This document shows, one piece after another, positions 45,301 to 56,108 of a stretch of DNA of 64,000 bases. Within the stretch, counting starts at the first letter, position 1. Each line of letters opens with the position of its first letter. The translations under genes were made by a program, and so were the position numbers. Source of the DNA: Thecaphora thlaspeos (lineage: Eukaryota > Basidiomycota > Ustilaginomycetes > Urocystidales > Glomosporiaceae); the NCBI GenBank assembly GCA_900291925.1, contig UWYS01000003.1, forward strand, positions 930,001 to 994,000, given 5' to 3'. The notes beneath the pieces are model-generated. The model was not told where the DNA came from. It worked only from the letters and a program-made list of their open reading frames with translations, and searched no databases.

Positions 45301-48300
45301 TACCCTTCTCCCGCCCGCAGTACATCACGCTACACGAGCCTACGAAGGAGGACGCTCATGACGTTGAGAATGGACTGGATGAGTGGACGCACCATATCGA
45401 CTATGACGACCACTCCAACACCTGGGAGGACGAGCCTGCAGAGGCGGCAGCCGTGGCGGGCGCCACGCGGCGGGTGCAGGACGGCATTGTCCTGTACGAC
45501 TCGGAGAAGGTTTACTCCCCTATCGATCGCGCTGGACAGCCAATGCGCTCGCTCCGCAACGTTGCCTCCGAGGCGCAGCTTCGAGCTCCCGGCAGCTGCA
45601 GCGGCGAGCAGAGGGGATACCAGGTGTGGCAGGAGGCTGTATCACGGCACCTAGAGCCTTCCTCGGCCCAAGGCCAAGGCGAAGCCGAGGTCGCAGGACC
45701 GCGCCATCCGTCGACCGCAAATATCCGTGCCAAGAGGGCCGCCCTTGCCTCGTCATCGTCGCAGCGATACCTGTCGTCCGGCTACGGCGACGACGAGGGC
45801 CACCGCGGCGAGCGCACCGTGTCGTCCAACACGCTCGTCGACGACCGCAACCGCGAGTCGTACAATAGCCGCATCAGCGCCGCCAACAACAGCGGTCGCA
45901 ATACCTTCGTCTTTGGCGCCGACCCGAGCGCGATCGTCAACAGCTTTCCGGGAGGTGCCACCGTCACCCGAAAGGGTAGCATGCTCCACATCAGCCAGAT
46001 CCCCGACGACGAGATTGAGCAGCTCGGCGGCGAGAATCTGCGCTACGACCGCGAGAACAACCGCTGGGTCAAGATCCCGAAGAAGCCCTTTTCGGAGAAT
46101 CTCCGACTGCAGGCATCCACCTCAGCACCACAAGACGCTTCTATGCACGACCATGCAGATGCGACCAAAGGACGAGGCTCGGCCTTTGGACGACGCAGCA
46201 CCACCCGGACGCCTATGGAGTCAACGATCCCAGAGGCCTCGATTGAAACATCTCAGGCAGAGTCTGCCCACCACCTGAAGCCCCTGCAAACGGTAGAGAG
46301 CGCGTCCCAGCGACGCTCCAGCAGGCACAACGGAGCGGCTGTCGCGACGGCCGGCGAGGCTGCTACAGAGACAAGCGACGGCCAAGATGGCAGGCTGAGC
46401 GATAGCAGCGATCCGTTCAAGGACTTTGAGAGCTTCGGCCAGAGCACGACAGCTGCCGATCAGAGCATTGCTGAGGCGCGGCTCAGGAAGGAGACGGAGG
46501 CGTCAGCGGTGGCAAAAGCCTCAAACTCCGCGTCCAGAAGCACTGAGATTACTGGCGATGGCGAAAGGGTGCCACAGCCGCGGTCGCAGGGCCAGTCGGC
46601 GAGGGCAAAGGCGGTAATGTCGACTGCTACGTCGCAGCTATCCTTTCCGACGCAATCCATACCCGTGGCAAACTCTCAGCCGCGTGTCGTCTCTGAACCG
46701 TCAGCATTTCTGCCTACGCAGCGGCCGATCAACACGATGCCGCGTGCCCGCTCCGCCCTTCGCAACGTCATCAACTACAGCCCGGACGCCACGATGAGGA
46801 GTAGCGGAAGCGGCGCGTCCGCCACCGGGACGGCCGAGGTGCGACTGCCAGACAACGCTCCAACGCGGGAGCAGACAGGGGCCCGAGCGATGCAATCGCA
46901 GCGACCACCAGAGAGCGAAGCATACCGGGAGCGAGATCGTTCGGGGCGAGACGGGCGTTCGCCCCTGTCCCCATTGCCGCAGCTGCGGCGTGACGATCGC
47001 TTTGCCGAAGCCAACGGCCGCCATGCACACCCGTCGACCCCGGAGAGGCGGCACACAGCGCCGACCATCAGTTACCTCACCCCACCTGTGGCCGGACGGT
47101 CGTCCCTGAACACGCCGCCGCGCTCTATCCTTAAGCCTTCTCCCTCGTCGCACGGCGTCGCCGGCCAGGTGTCGGCGGGCTCGGCCAACCTTTACCGTCA
47201 GTCGCCGCATCCGGCCAGCGCCACCAGGACGATCAGCTTTGCTGATGCGCTCACCCTCCACCGCTACACCGGCCAGCGTGGCGATCCGCATCGCGGTGAC
47301 GGACAGCGCCAGCACCAAGGTCAGCCAGAGCCTGAGGCCCGCGGAGAGGCGAGCGATCTAAGCCAAAGCCTGGATGAGGACTGGAGCGAGGAGGACGAGA
47401 CGGCGGATCACGAGGCGCACCATCCCGGACACAGACAGGGTCGAGGGGCCGCCGACGATGATACCAACCGCGCCGACGCTATCTCGATGGCCTTAAAGCA
47501 ACTGGCCGAGCTGACACTGGAGCCGGAAGCCTATCCCGGGCAGACGGCCACCGCCAAGTTCGACCCCGGCACGCCATTGACGACACGGCGAGCAGCCTCC
47601 AGGACGGGCGCTCGCAGCGCAGTCGCAGGGCGGTCGCCCTGGTCGTTTGCCGCGCTGCGGCGGCCCCGCAGGGTCCGCGACTCGTATAGGGATGGCGACG
47701 ACGATGAGGGCGAAGAGGACGACACCTACGATGAGCTGCACGGCTACCCTGACATGACGCTGCTGACCGATGCCTCGTTCAACGTGGCGCACGACAAGAT
47801 CCTCGAGGTCATCACCGACGTCGAGCCGTGGGAGCCGGGCTGGGAGCAGCTCAAGAAGATTGACCTGAGCGAGCGGAGGGTCGAGTCGTGCCTTCGGCTG
47901 AAGGAGTTTCTGCCCAGCCTCGAGGAGGTGAAGCTGGATCGCAACGAGGTCGCCTACCTGACGGGGCTGCCGCCGAGCCTGCGCAGCCTGTCAGTTCGCC
48001 GCAACCGCATCACCCAGCTAGCCTCGTTCGGCCAACTGCTCAACCTCGAGCGGCTCGACGTCAGCCACAACCAGCTCGAGACCCTCAGTCGTGAGTGTTA
48101 CTACCGGCTGCCGGCTTTCTGTCCGCGGATCCGACCAGACGTCGATCTGAGTGGCGCCGAGCTGACCTTGCCCGATCATGTGCCTTTCCTCTTCCACACC
48201 TTGCAGATCTCGAATGCCTCCAGCATCTGCACACGCTGATCGCCGACGGCACCCAAATATCGTCGCTCGACGGCATCGATCGCCTCCGCGGCTTGGTCCA

Positions 48301-49663
48301 CGTCAGCCTTTCGGGCAATCTGCTCAAGGGCGTCAATCTGGAGCGGACCGCGTGGCGCGACCTCGAGACGCTCAATCTGTCGCACAACGCGCTGATCACG
48401 GTGCGCGGGCTCGGCACGCTGCGACGTCTCAAGTCGCTCAACCTCAACCACAACCGTCTGTCGTGGGTCGATCTGGAACCTTCGATGCCGAAACTCCGTG
48501 CGATGCGGATCAGCGGCAACACGGCGCTGCGGACGCTCGACGTGCTGCCGGCGCCGAGGCTGCGGACGCTCTACGCCGACCACTGCGCGCTCGAGTTGAT
48601 CGAGAACCTCGAGGGTCTGACCCGCCTCGACAACCTGAGCATGCGCCAGCAGGTCGATGCCCGCGTCGTCTGGCCGGCCCGACACCTGCGTGATACGCGG
48701 CGCCTCTTTTTCTCCGGCAACGCCTTCCCGCAGGGTCTGGACTTTGAGGCTCTTCCGCCGCCGCCGCCGAGCGGCTCGCCGCCCAAGGCCGATCTTCGTC
48801 GCCAGCCGGCGCCCGCTCCGATGATCCGCTTCCTCAACCTCGTTTACCTCGAGCTGGCGGCGTGCCAGCTGACGGCGCTACCGGTCGGACTGCCGGAGCT
48901 GGCGCCCAACCTGCGCCACCTCAACCTCGATCACAACCTGATCTCGACGCTACCTCCGCTAGTCGGCATGCAGAGGCTGAAGAGGCTCAGCGTTGTTGGA
49001 TGCCGAATCAAGAAATCCAAGTCGATCATCCGCGCCATCCGTGGGTTGAGCGAGCTGCAGGTCATCGACACTCGGACCAACCCGTGCACGCTCGGCCTCT
49101 ACCCTCCGCTGATGATACCGGCCGGCGCGATCGACCCGAACCGACAGGGCGTCACCAGCGCATCGAACAACTTCACCAATCTCGCGATAGCCGCCGCCCA
49201 CCTTCCTCCGGTCCCCAACCCTACCGTCGTCCAACCCGACCGAGCCAAGAAAGAACGCAAGAGGCTCGAACGCGAACGCAAGGCAGAGCAGCGACGGGCG
49301 GACAAGTCTCATTTCAACCGTCGCCAACCACCACATTCCGACCCCGCACTCTACGACGACGACGTCGAAGATGAAGAAGACGAGGATCGTTTCTCGGTCG
49401 CGACTTCGGCGGCTGGCGGGAGAGGCGAGACGTACGAGCGGGGTAGAGCTACGACAAATCCGAGCGTCTCAGTCCTCTTCTTAGCTGCCGATCAGCGATT
49501 CTACGGCACGCTCCCCACGGCATTCCAAGAGAAGAGGGCGTTGCATCGTGGACTCATGGCCATGGTTTGCCCGCGCCTCAGCTGGATTGACGGACTTTTC
49601 GTAGAAGAGGACGAGGTTCTTCTCGCCAACGAGATCGTACACGCCCAGGAAGAAGGGCGGTGA
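42381..49663 (+). CDS. NUD1: NUD1/CDC11/centriolin-type spindle-pole scaffold with leucine-rich repeats
   Basis: Spindle-pole-body scaffold that recruits the mitotic-exit/septation network. Two exons, 42381-48090 and 48207-49663 (116-nt intron, phase fits), encode 2,388 residues, more than twice the size of yeast Nud1 or fission-yeast Cdc11. Residues 1-~1,790 are mostly disordered, with many SP/TP sites. Near residue 1,220 is the motif LRYDRENNRWVKIPKKP, matching the (M)xYDxxxxxWxK element of Nud1/Cdc11/Byr4-type proteins. The C-terminus is an LRR domain (~1,815-2,250): LKKIDLSERRVESCLRLKEF, LERLDVSHNQLETLS, LETLNLSHNALITVRGLGTL, LKSLNLNHNRLSWVDLE and LRHLNLDHNLISTLPPL. An RNPC-like cap (DTRTNPCTL) and a basic/acidic tail ending in CPRLSWIDGLFVEEDE follow. 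The intron sits inside the LRR array and restores repeat spacing. Confidence 0.9.
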
Positions 49664-49832
49664 AAGGCTGGCTGTTCCCGTCGGACTCGTCGTGCTTTAC
49701 TACATCTCGTTTCTCCCCCATGCTAGCTATATATGCACAAACTGAAGAAGAAACAGATCCCAATGTACTTGTATCCTCCTCGCCTTCTTCCTATTCCAAT
49801 GCACCTTGATCTTGCGCTCTCTCCCTAGGACT

Positions 49833-51689
49833 TTAGAGCGTCCTGACGCTCCTCAACGTCTGGCCCTGCTCCTCCTCTGCCTCGTCTTCATTCCCTGCAT
49901 CCCTCAAGGAATTATCGAGATACGACCTCAACTTGTACGCCAAAGGTGTTACGCCGCCCTTTCTCTGGCAGACGACATTACACAGTGCCACGATGATCTC
50001 CTCCGCTAGGACTGTTCCTGTCAACTTGCGCAAGAGCGTATCGAGACGTACTCGGTCCCTCTCATTGGCCTCGTGTAGTGATGGTGGGCCGGTGGCGAGT
50101 GGAGCTGCCATGACGGAATCGACGAGCGAAGGGTTGAGGATTCTCCCTTCGAGGACGAGACGTGCCATTTCGTTCCGTCTGCGCCGAGGGGCAGATTGGA
50201 GTGCTACCACCGTTAAAGCTTTCACCAGCTCCTCCATCGCCGTCCTCAACGAAGGGTCGGAGTCACCAGCAGCTACGACGTTGATGATCTTTGAGAGTGC
50301 AAATGCACAGGGGAGAAGACCGCGCCATTGTGGTCCCCGACTGGCGAGAAAGAGAGTGAGACTCTCCACTGCTAAACGATATAGCCCCATCTCCACACCG
50401 AGTTGGCCGAGAGAAAGGGCGAGGCCGGGGAAGATGGTCCAGTTCTGCAGTTTGAGACGGTCGTAGTTGGCCTTGAGCAGCGAGGTGTGTGGATAGGGGA
50501 TGACGATGTTGCGGTAGCCGAGATGATCCCCCGCTCCGCGCCGGACCTCGGTATAGCCTGTCGAGAGGAAGGCTAGTGAGAGCTGTCGAACGGAGACTGA
50601 GGAGAGGTGGTAAGGCTCGTTGTCGTTGGTCGTCAGGCTGCTTGGTGGTGGGTCGAGGACGGGGGAAGGCTGGGTGCGAGGGACCCACGCCGTGATGCTG
50701 ACATCGACAGCGAAATGGAGGGGGTCGAGCGTCGGATCGGAAGAAGTCGGCTGTCGTTGCTGTCGAACGAGCGCCATGACGCAGCGGAGGCCGGTATCGA
50801 GCATCTCCTTTGTCGGGCCCTTAGCTTCGGTCGCCTTTCGCGCGGCCCTGGTCACCGTCTTGGGCTGCTGCATTTCCTGCGCGCTCGAGTGCCGTGGTCG
50901 CGGACACGGTTCGAGCAGCGAGCAGCCCTCTAGGTCGAATGGAAGGGGTAGGTCCATCGAGTAGATGAAAGATGTGGCATAGGCCAGTGCGAGGTCGAAG
51001 CGGCCGATCGAGTATAGGTAGTCGACCGTCCACTCTGCGTACATTGGCCGAAGGGCGGACCGGAGCGAGGGTCAGCTGCTACATTCAGAGGGGCAAAACT
51101 GAGCTATCGTACTGCGCTGCTATTCACCTTGATCGAGAGACTGCCTCTTGTTCTGAATCCTAGCCTGCCTCATTTCTGTCGGCGAAGGTACGCGAAACCT
51201 GGCTACATTGATGTTGCCGTCTGCATCCCGGAGGGACGAGGACGAGGGCAGAAACCAAGCCTCGTCTTCGATCTTGACCGTGTAGTCCTTCCGCGCACGC
51301 TGAAAGGCGGCCTCCAGCCTCGCTTCCTTGGGGTCGATGGGGGCTGTAGAGGCGGAGGCGGAGGTGGTCTCTCCGAGGCTGAGGCTGATGTCAAAGTCGC
51401 CAAAGAGGCCGTCTTCGACGCTGGCCAGGTCGGCTTGATCGGAAGCGTTGGTAGCCGGTGGCGCAAGGGGTGGAGAGTGAGCGGTATTAGAGGCCATTGC
51501 TTCTGAACCGAGTGCTCTCAACAGCGACGAGGTCATCGACAGATTAAAGGGGAGGAGGATGGAGCGAAGAGCTGAGGTGGAGGGAGCGTCGGAAGAAGGC
51601 CGGCCTCCCTCTTCGATCACAGCTCTCCCCAACAAGTTGCGGGCCAGCCGCTCCAAATTTCCCGATGCCCTGCAAATGGCGAACATCAT
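49833..51689 (-). CDS. Hypothetical helical-repeat protein
   Basis: A 587-residue protein I do not recognise, with exons 51689-51128 and 51034-49833 (93-nt intron; G + AG regenerates a Glu codon, giving LDQEWTVDYLYSIGRF). The N-terminal ~185 residues are low-complexity, with an acidic patch VEDGLFGDFDISLSLGE that could be a binding motif. The C-terminal ~400 residues are helical with TPR-like alternation, e.g. GRFDLALAYATSFIYSMDLP, LQNWTIFPGLALSLGQLGVE, LYRLAVESLTLFLASRGPQW and LAEEIIVALCNVVCQRKG. The start is uncertain: ATG 51689 is first in frame, and MTSSLLRALGSEAM at 51536 is an alternative giving 536 residues. Convergent with NUD1 (169-base gap) and divergent from ADP1. Confidence 0.65.
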
Positions 51690-51837
51690 CGGGGGACAAG
51701 GCTCGGTGCCAGCGCAGTTGGTCCGATCCGCTGACGCCGTGGCCTGGGCGGCGTCCGCTCAGGGTCCGAGGCCGGCCGGACCGTTGCGCGATGCAGGGTC
51801 GCTGGATCTGCTGATGATGCTGGCGGCAGCGGACAGA

Positions 51838-51874
51838 GGTGGCGGTGGCGGTGGCGGTGGCGGTGGCGGTGGCG
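51838..51874. repeat. GGCGGT hexanucleotide array
   Basis: About six consecutive copies of GGCGGT, perfect or nearly so. Confidence 0.9.
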
Positions 51875-51931
51875 AAACGACGCTTCTGCCTTGCCTGCTC
51901 TCTCATCACCACCTTCAGTCCCTCTCCCTCC

Positions 51932-51975
51932 TCTGCCCTCTGCCCTCTGCCCTCTGCCCTCTGCCCTCTGCCCTC
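51932..51975. repeat. CTGCCCT heptanucleotide array
   Basis: About six consecutive copies of a 7-bp pyrimidine-rich unit. Confidence 0.9.
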
Positions 51976-52047
51976 ATCCTACGCCCTCCCTTCACCTTGT
52001 GTCTCTAGCATCGGCATCTCCGGCTTTGCTCCGCCACCCACCACCCG

Positions 52048-52110
52048 CCACCAGCCCACCAGCCCACCAGCCCACCAGCCCACCAGCCAACCAGCCAACC
52101 AGCCCATCGG
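52048..52110. repeat. CCACCAGC octanucleotide array
   Basis: Seven to eight copies of an 8-bp unit with slight decay at the right end (CCAACCAG variants), ending about 45 bases before the ADP1 start codon. Confidence 0.9.
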
Positions 52111-52153
52111 CCCACTTCCGATCCGTGCTCACGCCCACTCTCGCCTTCTCAGG

Positions 52154-55100
52154 ATGCGGTGGACAGTGGCCGCTCCTGGCCTGGCGGCGTCGCTGGCCCT
52201 CGCGCTGACCGCTGGAACAGCAGCTTCCACCGCCGCCGCCGCCCGCTTCAACAGATCCTCACCTGGATACATAGACTACTACCAGAACGGCCTCGTCAGC
52301 AAGCTCGCAGTCCGCCCACCAAACTGCCCGCCCTGCCCCGAGCCGGACTGCTTCAACTGCCAGCTCCCTGCTTATGATTGCGCACAGTTCGGCGATTGCA
52401 ACCAGTTCGACGGCACTTGCGCCTGCCCTACGGGCTTCGGCGGACAGGACTGCCTCTCGCCCCTCTGCGGCAGTCCCGCTGACGGACGGGAGCGCTACCC
52501 GCGCGGTCAGGATGAGGAGCGGTGCGAGTGCTCCGATGGATGGGAAGGTCTCAACTGCAACGTCTGCAAGACCGATGCCGCCTGCGCCGACATGACGCTC
52601 GGCGGCGAGCGCCTCGGCGAGAACGGGACGTGTTATCGTGGCGGCTTCACCGTCCAGCAGTCATTCCAGGAGTGCGACGTCACGAATCGCAAGATCACAG
52701 ACATGCTCCCGGATCGCAAGCCGCAGGTGACCTTCAGCTGCCACAAGGACGACGAGACGTGCAACTTTCAGTTCTGGATTGGCGCGCGCGAGAGCTTCTA
52801 CTGCGCGCTCGACCACTGCTCGGAGACGATCGAAGTCAACGCGGGCTCGAACCGCACGCGGATCGAGTGCGACAAGGTCCGCTGCAGCTGCATCCCCGGT
52901 CGCATGCTCTGCGGCGAGTCGGGCAGCATCGACATTTCCGAGTTCCTCTCAGAGGAGATCAAGGGACCCGGCTCGATGACGTGCAAGACTGATGACGCCG
53001 CAGCGGGCGGCGCGCGCAAGTGCCGCTTCGAGGAGCCCGGCATGAACTCGCTCATCTCCGACGTCTTCGGCGACGAAGCCATCTTCCTCTCGTGCGCCTC
53101 GGGCGAGTGCGTCCACTACAGCCAGGTACCAGGCTACGAAGTCCCCGTCGCCCCAAAGCGGCCCGTCGTCTGGGTCATTGTCAGCGCCATCAGCGCCATC
53201 GTCGTCGTCGCCCTCACCATTGCCATGCTCTGGGTGCTCGGGAGGCACTACAAGGACGACGACCTCCGCCTCGGCGCGGTTCGCCTGCCGCAGGAAGAGG
53301 CCGATCTGATGAAGGATCACGTCCCCGCCGCTCTTCACTGGGAGAACGTTGGCTACCGCGTCGGCCAGAAGCCTTTGCTCCAGGGCATCCATGGCTCCGT
53401 CCAGCCGGGACAGGTGATGGCCATCGTCGGCGCCAGCGGTGCGGGCAAGACGACGTTCCTCGACCTGCTCGCCCGACGCGACAAGCAGGGCGTCACTTCG
53501 GGCACCGTCCTCGTCAACGGGCGCCAGCTGGCCGACTCGGACTTCAAGCGTGTTGTTGGCTTCGTCGACCAAGAAGACCTGCTGATGGAGACACTCACCG
53601 TATACGAAACCGTCCTCTACTCGGCGCTCCTCCGCCTGCCGCGCGACATGTCGCTTGAGGCCAAGAAGTTCCGCACGCTCGAGACGATGCAGGAGCTCGG
53701 CATCCTCGGGATCAAGGATAGCCGCATCGGCGGCAGCGGCTTCTCGGCCGGCGGCAGCAAGGAGGGCCGAGGGATCAGCGGTGGCGAGAAGCGCCGCGTC
53801 TCGATCGCCTGCGAGCTCGTCACTAGCCCCAGCATCCTCTTCTGTGATGAGCCCACCAGCGGCCTCGACGCCTACAACGCCTACAACGTCGTCCAGTCGC
53901 TCGTCACCCTTGCTCGCACCTACAACCGCACTGTCGTCTTCTCGATCCACCAGCCCCGCTCCAACATCGTGGCACTCTTTGACAGGCTGCTGCTGCTGGC
54001 CGAGGGCCGGACCGTCTACTCGGGCCCCTTTAGCGAGTGCGCAGAGTACTTCGAAAGCGTCGGTCACCCGTGCCCGACCGGCTTCAACATTGCCGACTTT
54101 CTCATCGACCTCACGGCGCGCCATTCGGTGACTGACAGCGCGGAACAGCCGACGCCGACCGATGGCTATGGCAATAGCAACGAAGGCGACGATGCTGTTC
54201 CGACGCGGGACACCTCTTCCTCCTCGCGCCCCTCGTACTCTTCGACGCCCGGTCGCGACGAGGAGGCGGCTCCCGCCTCTGGCCTGCAAGACTCAACAAA
54301 ATTGCAGACGCGTCCATCGTCGATCCAGGACGGCGAAGGCGGCGTAGGTGGCACGCTGAGGAAGAAGACGAGCCGGCTCGCCGACGGTCTCCGCAATGCC
54401 TTCACCAACGGCAACGGCAACGGCAACGGAGCCGACGTACAGATGCCAAAACTCAGCAGCCCCAGACTCTCGAAGCTGGTGCGCACCTTTGCCAAGAGCG
54501 ACATCGCCCGTCGGAACGCTAGCGAGCTGGATGCCTTCCTCGGCCGGACCAGCGAAGAGGCCGACGGTTCCGCGACAGCGCCGATCGTTCACGAACTGCC
54601 GGACATCTCGAGGCAGAACCGCCTCCACAAGTCGTTCAAGAAGGCCAGCCTTTGGACGCAATTCACCATCCTCAGCGGCAGAGCCTTCAAGAACCTATAC
54701 CGCGATCCGATCTTGATGTTCGCGCACTTTGGTCTGGCGATCGGACTTGCCGGTGAGTCTTACATGGCCCTGCGACGTGCTCTTTCACTCGCCAAGCAGC
54801 GTCGGGGTTCAGCACGCTTACTCACCCTCCTGCCTTGTCGTTCTTGCTTGACCGATCGAACCTTTGCTCAGCATTCTGCGGTATCCTGTACAGGGGTGTC
54901 ACCAACGACATCGCCGGCTTCCAGAACAGGCTCGGCTTCTTCTTCTTCGCCCTCGCCGCATTCGGATTCAGCTGCCTCACCTCGCTAGGCGTGTTTGCCA
55001 ACGAGCGGGCTCTCTTCGTGCGCGAGAGGTCGAATGGATACTATTCGCCTCTGACTTACTTCACGTCCAAGGTAAGTTGGCCTAAGCTAACCCGGACCGG

Positions 55101-55887
55101 CAATAGCTCTCGAGGACATCGTGCAGCTGATACCCTCTCCTTTGCCTGCTTTTCCCCCTTCCAGCTACTCTTCGACATCCTCCCACTCCGGGTCGGCCCA
55201 CCGACGCTTTTCGGCGTCTGCGTCTACTTCTACGTGGGCCTGGTACCAGGGGTTGCGGAGTTCTGGAAGTTCATCCTCACCCTCATCCTCTTTTCGCTGG
55301 CAGCGTCATCAGCCGTCTTTTTCATCTCGATCGCCGTCAAGGACCACGGGCTGGCGAACCTGCTCGGGACGTTGACTATGCTATTCAGTCTCCTCTTTGC
55401 AGGACTGCTCATCAACCGTGACAAGATCCCGGTCTACTTGAGATGGTTGCAGCATCTCAGCTTCTTCCATGCTGCGTACGAGGCGTTGATCGTCAATGAA
55501 CTAAGGAGTGAGTTCGGTCTGGCGTGGGGAAGGGGGAAACACGAGGAGAGGTACTGACGTAACATGCTGACCTTCGCCACGTTCCGCCCCGCAGATCTCA
55601 GCTTGAAGGAGCACAAGTACGGTATCGACATCGAGGTGCCCGCTGCGAGCATCATTAGCTCGTTTGGTTTCGTAAGTGTCTTCCGCGGCCTGTCAAAGTA
55701 TCTTTCCACCCTTCGTGCGGGAGAGAAAGGTGACCTCCACTGACCATTTAGCAACTTTGCCTCGGCACACACGCAGAACTCGCAAGCCTTCTGGTGGCCA
55801 GACATCGCCACGCTTGCCGTCCAATTTGCCGCCCTTGTCGGTCTGTCGCTCCTCTGGCTCGTCCTCTTTGTCAAGGAGCGGAAGTGA
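52154..55887 (+). CDS. ADP1: ADP1-type ABC transporter (ABCG half-size with extracellular EGF-like region)
   Basis: ABCG-family transporter of unknown substrate. Exons are 52154-54752, 54872-55071, 55165-55507, 55595-55671 and 55777-55887; all phases fit (1,109 residues, close to the ~1,050 of yeast Adp1). A signal peptide ([18 protein letters not shown]) leads a luminal, Cys-rich segment with EGF-like units such as [19 protein letters not shown] and [13 protein letters not shown] first membrane span ([20 protein letters not shown], ~335) follows. The nucleotide-binding domain has Walker [10 protein letters not shown] (~424), signature [11 protein letters not shown] (~541), Walker [12 protein letters not shown] (~562) and FSIHQPRS. 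After a disordered linker come the remaining spans, e.g. [21 protein letters not shown] and [19 protein letters not shown], ending [12 protein letters not shown]. Convergent with the polyketide synthase; a functional link is not implied by sequence. Confidence 0.93.
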
Positions 55888-56108
55888 GTACGCGGCGAGA
55901 ACATGTACTTTCTCTTTTCCATGTCGCAGGCAAGGTGGTGTTCGAATTTAAAGGAGTGTGATTGATCGCTCAAGGAGAGAAACGACAAACGCTACGTCGA
56001 GACGTGGAAAGGAGAGCAAGACGGGAAGAAAGGACTACAAAGCGTCTGCTAAGCAACGAATCTACATCGGAAAGAAGGGAAGGAGAAATTGTCCTGATTG
56101 TCCTGCGA

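Larger units (their letters stand above)
51690..52153. promoter_or_regulatory. Divergent region upstream of ADP1 with three minisatellites
   Basis: The 464 bases before the ADP1 ATG contain three different tandem arrays: a 6-bp GGCGGT array (51838-51874), a 7-bp CTGCCCT array (about 51932-51975) and an 8-bp CCACCAGC array (about 52048-52110). The open frame through them has no good upstream ATG and would encode only repeat peptide, so I treat it as the promoter/leader of ADP1 and of the divergent unknown gene. Confidence 0.6.

Noticed and set aside
51839..52153. N-terminal extension of ADP1 through the repeat arrays
   Set aside because: No ATG at its head and it would encode only repeat peptide; the ATG at 52154 starts a proper signal peptide.
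52949..54289. Minus-strand open frame of 446 codons
   Set aside because: Antisense to the ADP1 nucleotide-binding domain, whose Walker and signature motifs fix the true strand.
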